Under the pieces are notes generated by a model, which was not told where the DNA came from, ran no database searches, and saw only the letters and a list, made by a program, of their open reading frames with translations. Positions 58,790-64,000 of a stretch of 64,000 nt of DNA are shown here, piece after piece. Origin of the DNA: SIG701 sp045577175 (GTDB lineage Bacteria; Bacillota; Clostridia; Oscillospirales; CAG-272); contig JAZNHT010000044.1 of NCBI GenBank assembly GCA_045577175.1, positions 18,373-82,372 on the forward strand, read 5' to 3'. The stretch's first letter is position 1, and every line of letters starts with the position of its first letter. The translations under genes were made by a program, and so were the position numbers.

Positions 58790-58798
58790 TGATATAAT
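58790..58798 (+). promoter_or_regulatory. Extended -10 promoter candidate
   Basis: TGATATAAT lies 23 bases before the start of the small membrane protein gene. No good -35 box is visible. Confidence 0.55.
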
Positions 58799-58821
58799 AA
58801 AGCAAAACGGAGGATTCAAGA

Positions 58822-59310
58822 ATGAAAAAAATTCTGCGTTCCACCTTGTTTTTTCTGCTTCCTGTAGGGATTATTTGCATGATTTTTGTGTCTCTGTTTT
58901 CTATCAGTCCCGCCGTAATCGTCGTTTTGGCTGCAGGTATTGCCATTTACGGGCTACTGATGGCACTTATGTGGAAAAGTTCCAAAAAGGCGGCACATCT
59001 TCTATTGTATCCGAATACGCATACAGGACGAAAAGCGGATATACTGCGCATCGCTTTGTGCATATCCGCACCGTTTTACTATCTGACGTTTCTGATGGCA
59101 CTTTTGCCGGTGCAGCACTACAGTGTATGGATTTTGTTTTTCTTTCCTGCAAACGTGATGTTTATTCCTCTGCTTTCGGAGGTTGCCGATTTTTGTGATA
59201 TATTCCGCTTCCGAAAAGCATTTTTCTGGACGATATATCTGAGCGCACAAACGGTTTTCTTTGCGATCGGTCGTGTGTTTGCCGGTATGATTGCCGAGAA
59301 TGTCATTTGA
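58822..59310 (+). CDS. Hypothetical four-helix membrane protein
   Basis: Not recognised. A 162-residue protein with four predicted membrane segments (about 8-25, 28-50, 76-112 in two parts, 128-158) and a short basic loop, KSSKKAAHLLLYP, between the second and third. CGGAGG is well placed before ATG 58822. It is a single gene with its own promoter, and a shared terminator follows. No transporter motif is seen. Confidence 0.68.
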   Translation: MKKILRSTLFFLLPVGIICMIFVSLFSISPAVIVVLAAGIAIYGLLMALMWKSSKKAAHLLLYPNTHTGRKADILRIALCISAPFYYLTFLMALLPVQHYSVWILFFFPANVMFIPLLSEVADFCDIFRFRKAFFWTIYLSAQTVFFAIGRVFAGMIAENVI

Positions 59311-59313
59311 AAA

Positions 59314-59349
59314 ACAAAAGGCTTCTGCCAGATGGCAGAACCCTTTTTT
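59314..59349. terminator. Bidirectional terminator
   Basis: AAAAGGCTTCTGCC and GGCAGAACCCTTTT pair with one mismatch around AGAT. T runs on both sides serve the membrane protein gene (+) and groEL (-). Confidence 0.88.
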
Positions 59350-59362
59350 ATTACGTTTGGGA

Positions 59363-60997
59363 TCAGTACATACCGCCCATGCCGCCCATACCGCCTGCGG
59401 GTGCAGCGGGTGCCGGCGGCTCCGGCTGATGCACAACGAGTGCCTCGGTCGTGAGCACGGTGGATGCAACAGATGCCGCATTCTGGAGCGCGGAACGGGT
59501 AACCTTCGTCGGGTCAACGATGCCTGCCTCCATCATATCGACATACTCTTCGGTGTATGCGTTGAAGCCGTAGCCCTTCTTGCCGCTTGCCTGAATGGTG
59601 TTCACGATTACGGAACCTTCAAAGCCTGCGTTGGCAGCGATCTGACGGACAGGAGCCTCCAGTGCCTTCAGAACGATCTTCACACCGGTCTTCTCGTCGC
59701 CGTCAACAGTGGAGAGCAGCTTCTCAACGTCGCCGATGACGTTCAGATATGCGGTGCCGCCGCCGGGGACAATACCCTCTTCAACAGCCGCACGGGTTGC
59801 ATTCAGAGCGTCCTCGATGCGGAGCTTCTTTTCCTTCATCTCAGTCTCGGTAGCCGCGCCGACCTTGATTACGGCAACGCCGCCTGCGAGCTTTGCAAGT
59901 CTCTCCTGGAGCTTCTCGCGGTCGAAATCGGACGTGGTGTTCTCCAGCGCGGTCTTGATCTGCGCAATTCTGCTCTGGATCTCGGACGTCTCGCCTGCGC
60001 CGCCGACGATGATCGTGTTGTCCTTGTTGATCTTGACCTGGCGGGCCTGACCGAGCTGTGCAACGGTAGCCTCCTTCAGATCGAGACCGAGCTCGTCGCA
60101 GATGACCTCGCCGCCCGTGAGAACTGCGATGTCGCGGAGCATCTCCTTACGTCTGTCGCCAAAGCCCGGTGCCTTGACAGCGGCAACGGTGAACGTGCCG
60201 CGAAGCTTGTTCAGAACGAGCGTGGTCAGAGCCTCGCCCTCGACGTCCTCAGCAATGATGAGAAGCTTCTTGCCGGACTGCACGATCTGCTCGAGCAGGG
60301 GCAGAATATCCTGTACGTTGGAAATCTTCTTCTCGGTGATAAGGATGAGGGCATCGTCAAGGACAGCCTCCATCTTATCGGTATCGGTAGCCATGTAGGG
60401 GGAGAGATAGCCGCGGTCGAACTGCATACCCTCGACAACCTCGGAATACGTCTCCGCAGACTTGGACTCCTCAACGGTGATAACGCCGTCGGCGGTGACC
60501 TTCTCCATAGCGTCGGCGATCAGCGTACCGATCACCTCGTCGCCGGAAGAAACGGTACCGACGCGTGCGATGTCAGCCGTGCCGTTTACCTTCTTGGAGT
60601 TTGCCTTGAGGGAATCGATTGCGGCATCAACTGCCTTCTGGATACCCTTGCGGATTACGATCGGGTTTGCGCCTGCGGCGACATTCTTCATACCCTCGTG
60701 GATGAACGCCTGTGCGAGCAGCGTTGCGGTGGTGGTACCGTCGCCTGCTGCGTCATTCGTCTTGGTAGCGACCTCGCGGACGAGCTGTGCGCCCATGTTC
60801 TCCGCAAGATTCTCCAGCTCGATCTCCTTGGCGATGGTGACACCGTCGTTGGTGATAAGGGGAGCGCCGAATTTTCTGTCAAGAACGACGTTGCGTCCCT
60901 TCGGGCCGAGCGTGATTTTCACGGTGTTCGCCAGTTTATCGACACCGCTGATGAGCGCGTTGCGCGCGTCAATACCGTAAAGCAGATCCTTTGCCAT
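59363..60997 (-). CDS. groEL: Chaperonin GroEL
   Basis: The 60-kDa ring subunit that folds proteins with ATP and GroES. The 544-residue protein starts MAKDLLYGIDARNAL and has TLGPKGRNVVLD, NDGVTIAKEIELENL, the ATP loop DGTTTATLLAQA and AAVEEGIVPGGGTAYL. It ends with the flexible GGMGGMGGMY tail typical of group I chaperonins. GGAGG precedes ATG 60997. It lies 44 bases after groES and is controlled with it through CIRCE. Confidence 0.98.
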   Translation of the reverse strand: MAKDLLYGIDARNALISGVDKLANTVKITLGPKGRNVVLDRKFGAPLITNDGVTIAKEIELENLAENMGAQLVREVATKTNDAAGDGTTTATLLAQAFIHEGMKNVAAGANPIVIRKGIQKAVDAAIDSLKANSKKVNGTADIARVGTVSSGDEVIGTLIADAMEKVTADGVITVEESKSAETYSEVVEGMQFDRGYLSPYMATDTDKMEAVLDDALILITEKKISNVQDILPLLEQIVQSGKKLLIIAEDVEGEALTTLVLNKLRGTFTVAAVKAPGFGDRRKEMLRDIAVLTGGEVICDELGLDLKEATVAQLGQARQVKINKDNTIIVGGAGETSEIQSRIAQIKTALENTTSDFDREKLQERLAKLAGGVAVIKVGAATETEMKEKKLRIEDALNATRAAVEEGIVPGGGTAYLNVIGDVEKLLSTVDGDEKTGVKIVLKALEAPVRQIAANAGFEGSVIVNTIQASGKKGYGFNAYTEEYVDMMEAGIVDPTKVTRSALQNAASVASTVLTTEALVVHQPEPPAPAAPAGGMGGMGGMY

Positions 60998-61041
60998 AGG
61001 TAAATCCTCCGATTTCTTTCAATAAATAATGATTCGCCGTC

Positions 61042-61326
61042 TTACTCAACGATGGCGAGGATGTCGCTCTGACGAACGATATTGTACTCTTTGCCGTCGC
61101 ACTTGACTTCGGTGCCGGAGTACTTGCTTGTGATAACGCGGTCACCGACCTTTACCGTCATGGTGACCTCCTTGCCGTCCACAAGACCGCCGGGGCCGAC
61201 TGCGATTACTTCTGCAACCTGCGGCTTCTCCTGTGCACTGCCGGGGAGAATGATACCGGTCTTGGTAGTCTCCTCCGCTTCGATGGCGCAGACGACAACG
61301 CGGTCTGCCAAAGGCTTTATAGTCAT
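61042..61326 (-). CDS. groES: Co-chaperonin GroES
   Basis: The lid of the GroEL chamber. The 94-residue protein begins MTIKPLADRVVV and contains the mobile loop EETTKTGIILPGSAQEKPQ and the late GDRVITSKYSGTEV. AGGAGG lies before ATG 61326; the 11 residues upstream in frame are not part of the protein. It is the first gene of the heat-shock operon. Confidence 0.97.
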   Translation of the reverse strand: MTIKPLADRVVVCAIEAEETTKTGIILPGSAQEKPQVAEVIAVGPGGLVDGKEVTMTVKVGDRVITSKYSGTEVKCDGKEYNIVRQSDILAIVE

Positions 61327-61386
61327 AATGAAAACCTCCTGTATACTGTGCTCTCGCACAAAATATTTTTTGGGAATCCTTTTGGT

Positions 61387-61413
61387 TTAGCACTCTTGTT
61401 TTCGGAGTGCCAA
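61387..61413. promoter_or_regulatory. CIRCE operator
   Basis: TTAGCACTC, nine bases, GAGTGCCAA matches the CIRCE inverted repeat with one change in the right arm (C for T). It lies between the groESL promoter and groES, so HrcA repression is expected. hrcA is not in the window. Confidence 0.93.
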
Positions 61414-61427
61414 ACCTCACGAGATAT

Positions 61428-61456
61428 ATTCTATACCGCACCGAGAGGAAAATCAA
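61428..61456 (-). promoter_or_regulatory. Promoter of groESL
   Basis: On the minus strand TTGATT and TAGAAT are 17 bases apart, just upstream of CIRCE. Confidence 0.78.
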
Positions 61457-61572
61457 GTCTTTTTTTGAATATTCACATATATTTAACAATTCCTCCGTCT
61501 GCCGTTTGGGAAAGCATGGCAGCGCACGTGATTGCATACATATAAAATAAACAACGGGCACGGGAGGAATCT

Positions 61573-62901
61573 ATGGAATCGGCGGCAAGCATTATAAGCG
61601 GCGTTCTGATGCCGTGCATCCTTTTAGCGGCGGGGATTTTTTTCGGAATCAAACTTCGCTTTTTCTGGATTACCCATCCGATCCGCACGGTTAAAACGAT
61701 GCTCTCCGGCGCGGACACGGGCGGCACCTCACCGTTTGCGGCGTTGACGATGGCACTCGCCGGCACGCTCGGTGTGGGCAACATCGCAGGGGTGGCGACG
61801 GCGATCACGGCAGGCGGCGCGGGGGCTGTTTTCTGGATGCTGATCGGCGCGCTTGCCGCGATGTCGGTGAAATATGCGGAGGTGTTTCTCGCCGTCCGCT
61901 ACCGCCGCGTGCGGAAGGAGGACGGACAGACAACACACTACGGCGGTGCGATGTACTACATCCGCGACGGGCTGGGCGATCTCGCAAAAAGCGCACTCGG
62001 ACGGCGGATTGCAGGCGTCCTCGGCGCGCTGTTTGCCGTTTTGTGCCTCGTCAATTCTCTGCTCACGGGCAACGTGATTCAAGTGCGCGCCGCCGCGGAC
62101 TGTGTGGAGCTTCCGCCCGTGCTGTTCGGCGCTTTGTTTGCCGCGTTCGCCGTTTTTGCGATAGCAGGCGGTATGCGCCGTTTGTCCGCGATCACCGTCG
62201 TGCTGATTCCGCTGCTTGCCGTGCTCTATCTCCTTTTATCGGGGACGATTCTGATTGCATACGCGTCGGAGATTCCGCGCATCTTTGTAAAAATCGCGCG
62301 GGATGCGTTTGATTTCACTGCCGTGGGCGGAGGCGTGCTCGGTCTCGGCGTGAGCCGTTCGCTCCGATTCGGAATCACGCGCGGCATCTTCTCAAACGAA
62401 GCGGGATGCGGCACCGCACCGACCGCGCACGCCTCCGCAAACGTGAAATCGCCGCATCACCAGGGATGCTTCGGATTGTTTGAGGTATTCGCGGACACGG
62501 TCGTTCTCTGCACGGTAACGGCACTGGTGATCCTTCTCTATGCGGACGGCGAGGGGCTGGACGGCATCGATCTGTCCATCACCGCGTTTTCACGCCTCGG
62601 TGCATCGGTGGGCGGCACGCTCCTCGGCATCGCGGCGGATCGTTTTTTACGGATCAGCATTCTTTTGTTCGCCTACGCGACCGTCGTCTGCCAGAGCTGC
62701 TACGGCATCGAAGCAATCCGCTATTTTGTCCCGGCGCGCGGTGCGCGGATTCTGTATATCGCCCTCTCCGTCGGCGCAACATTCGCAGGCGCACTTCTCA
62801 AGCCGGGGATTTTGTGGCAGTGGGCGGACATGGTCGTATCAGTCATGACCGTCGTAAACGTCCTGTGTCTGCTACGTCTCAGAAAGCAGATCAAAGCATA
62901 G
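61573..62901 (+). CDS. Sodium:alanine symporter, AGCS family
   Basis: A 442-residue membrane transporter with about eleven segments, probably taking up alanine or glycine with sodium. Family phrases include ADTGGTSPFAALTMALAGTLGVGNIAGVATAI (in part), FWMLIGALAAMSVKYAEVFLAVRYR, HYGGAMYYI and GITRGIFSNEAGCGTAPTAHA. The last is the AGCS signature. GGGAGG lies before ATG 61573. It is a single gene, divergent from groESL and followed by a terminator. The exact amino acid is not fixed by the sequence. Confidence 0.9.
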   Translation: MESAASIISGVLMPCILLAAGIFFGIKLRFFWITHPIRTVKTMLSGADTGGTSPFAALTMALAGTLGVGNIAGVATAITAGGAGAVFWMLIGALAAMSVKYAEVFLAVRYRRVRKEDGQTTHYGGAMYYIRDGLGDLAKSALGRRIAGVLGALFAVLCLVNSLLTGNVIQVRAAADCVELPPVLFGALFAAFAVFAIAGGMRRLSAITVVLIPLLAVLYLLLSGTILIAYASEIPRIFVKIARDAFDFTAVGGGVLGLGVSRSLRFGITRGIFSNEAGCGTAPTAHASANVKSPHHQGCFGLFEVFADTVVLCTVTALVILLYADGEGLDGIDLSITAFSRLGASVGGTLLGIAADRFLRISILLFAYATVVCQSCYGIEAIRYFVPARGARILYIALSVGATFAGALLKPGILWQWADMVVSVMTVVNVLCLLRLRKQIKA

Positions 62902-62910
62902 ATTCAACAG

Positions 62911-62940
62911 AAAAACGGACGACAAAGCCGTCCGTTTTTT
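62911..62940 (+). terminator. Intrinsic terminator of the symporter gene
   Basis: AAACGGAC and GTCCGTTT pair around GACAAAGCC, followed by six T. Confidence 0.92.
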
Positions 62941-62945
62941 AGCTT

Positions 62946-62967
62946 GAAACTTTTTTCAAAAAGTTTC
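62946..62967. repeat. Hairpin related to the composite repeat at 39812
   Basis: GAAACTTTTTTC followed by AAAAAGTTTC is the same stem as the inner part of the first hairpin at 39812-39843. Only this fragment is present. Confidence 0.65.
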
Positions 62968-63013
62968 TCCTCGCATTTTCTTTGATAAATTCTTTCAACC
63001 GCGTTTTGCCATC

Positions 63014-63044
63014 AAAAAACCTCCGTGTCTGACACGGAGGTTTT
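63014..63044 (-). terminator. Intrinsic terminator of the S1 gene
   Basis: On the minus strand AAAACCTCCGTGTC pairs with GACACGGAGGTTTT around one base, ending in six T. It lies directly after the stop. Confidence 0.93.
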
Positions 63045-63052
63045 CGGTTCAA

Positions 63053-64000
63053 TTACTGCTCGTCGCCTTCGAATGCCTTCAGAGCCTCGGGATCATCGGT
63101 AGAGAACATAACCGGTGCTTCCTCGGCAGCAGCTTCCGGAGCAACTTCCTCAGCAGCCGGCTCAAGAAGAGCACGGATGGAGAGGCTGACCTTCTTGTTG
63201 TCCATGTCAATATCGGTGATCTTTACATCCACCGTCTGACCGACAGCGAGAACATCGTCCGGCTTTGCAATCTTGTGATCGGCGATCTGGCTGATGTGGA
63301 TCAGACCGTCCACGCCGTCAACGATCTCTGCAAATGCACCGAACGGCATGAGAGATACGATCTTGACGCTTGCAACATCGCCGACCGCATATTTCGCGGT
63401 GAAGATGTTCCACGGGTTGGTAGCCTCCGTCTTGTGACCGAGGGAGATGCGGCCGCGCTCGCGGTCGATGGACTTAACAAATACGTGCAGCTTGTCGCCG
63501 ACCTTCACGATGTCGGAGGGCTGACGGACATGCTTCCAGGACAGCTCGGAGGTATGTACCATACCGTCCACGCCGCCGAGGTCAACGAATGCACCGTAGG
63601 TGGTCATGCTCTTGACTACGCCGGTGTACTGCTTGCCAATCTCGATCTCTGCCCAGAAAGCAGCCTCGCGAGCCTTGCGCTCCTCACGGAGTACGGCACG
63701 CATGGAGCCGTAAGCGCGATGCTGACGGTCCTTGATCTCGATGATCTTGAAACGAACGGTCTGGCCAACGAGGGTGGTCAGGTCGCCGTCCTTGGGGATA
63801 CCGGTGTGTGCGCCGGGGATGAAGACGCGGTTGGCATTGGTCAGGGCAATTACGCCGCCCTTTACAGCCTCAACGATCTTGCCCTCAACGATTGCATCAT
63901 TCTCTTTTGCCTCGACAATGTACTTCCAGTTCTTGTCGGAGTCAACGCGCTTTTTGGAAACCTTTGCGATACCGTCGATATCGCTGTTGCTGATTACAAA
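63053..64000 (-). CDS. rpsA: Ribosomal protein S1-type RNA-binding protein, 5' end off the window
   Basis: The frame is open to the right edge (first codon at 64000), giving 315 visible residues. Three S1/OB-fold repeats are seen: a partial first one (VEGKIVEAVKGGVIAL, then IPGAHTG), a second (IGKQYTGVVKSMTTYGAFVD, then GMVHTSELSW) and a third (DVASVKIVSLMPFGAFAEI, then GLIHISQIAD). An Ala-Glu-rich tail of about 40 residues closes the protein. In clostridia such S1 repeats are often fused behind IspH, which cannot be judged here. It helps place mRNA on the 30S subunit. The ATG at 63703 is internal, not the start. Confidence 0.9.
   Translation of the reverse strand, partial: FVISNSDIDGIAKVSKKRVDSDKNWKYIVEAKENDAIVEGKIVEAVKGGVIALTNANRVFIPGAHTGIPKDGDLTTLVGQTVRFKIIEIKDRQHRAYGSMRAVLREERKAREAAFWAEIEIGKQYTGVVKSMTTYGAFVDLGGVDGMVHTSELSWKHVRQPSDIVKVGDKLHVFVKSIDRERGRISLGHKTEATNPWNIFTAKYAVGDVASVKIVSLMPFGAFAEIVDGVDGLIHISQIADHKIAKPDDVLAVGQTVDVKITDIDMDNKKVSLSIRALLEPAAEEVAPEAAAEEAPVMFSTDDPEALKAFEGDEQ

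Noticed and set aside
58651..58821. Terminator or regulatory RNA after pdp
   Set aside because: Short complementary stretches (CGGTA/TACCG) are too weak and lack a T run. Only the -10 box of the next gene could be supported.

Overview
The window reads as one stretch of chromosome from an endospore-forming member of the class Clostridia. Evidence: spoIIR and a spoVAC-spoVAD-spoVAE operon with promoters resembling sigma-F and sigma-G sites, HPr kinase, a valS T-box leader, a tetrahydrofolate riboswitch, a CIRCE-controlled groESL operon, and the clostridial partner gene of efp. Base composition is GC-rich in most genes. A gut-associated lineage such as Oscillospirales or Christensenellales is a reasonable guess, but nothing here fixes the taxon. 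No rRNA, tRNA, CRISPR array, prophage or complete insertion sequence was found.

Layout. 1-7885 (+): an operon covering all shikimate-pathway steps and the Phe/Tyr branch (aroF, tyrA, aroB, aroA, aroC, pheA, an aroE-aroK fusion, aroQ). 8021-13194 (+): an envelope cluster with an O-antigen-ligase-like protein, a TagO/WecA-type transferase, two related DUF4330-like proteins and an anchored protein. 13236-18448 (-): an XRE regulator, then the tilS-hpt-ftsH operon. 18647-20810 (+): a strong promoter, a structured leader or small RNA, and a leucine-rich-repeat (LRR) surface protein. 20852-26780 (-): efp with its partner gene, then hisS-aspS-yqeG-M24 peptidase. 26976-30886: a GNAT acetyltransferase, a REP-associated transposase, ackA, spoIIR, a REP-like repeat cluster and an AT-rich orphan gene. 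30958-34830 (-): hprK, then folT-folC-lipoprotein behind the riboswitch. 35006-39802: a parvulin-like lipoprotein with two little-known genes, a trio of unknown genes, and a phosphodiesterase. 39812-43937: a composite repeat, the spoVA operon and a putative glycoside hydrolase. 44062-54874 (-): valS with its T-box, three LRR surface proteins and a PHP phosphatase. 55037-58650 (+): nucleoside salvage (deoD, a deoB-cdd fusion, pdp). 58822-64000: a small membrane protein, groESL, an AGCS symporter and the 3' part of a ribosomal protein S1 gene.

The most unusual items are: a tetrahydrofolate riboswitch whose P4 position holds a 156-nt MITE-like insertion while the rest of the aptamer keeps its usual size; an uncharacterised structured RNA with its own extended -10 promoter and terminator just ahead of an LRR gene; a phosphopentomutase-cytidine deaminase fusion; a REP-associated transposase with inverted REP-like palindromes inside its reading frame; and a duplicated block joining LRR gene ends to the valS promoter. 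No wholly new multi-gene system could be demonstrated from sequence alone.
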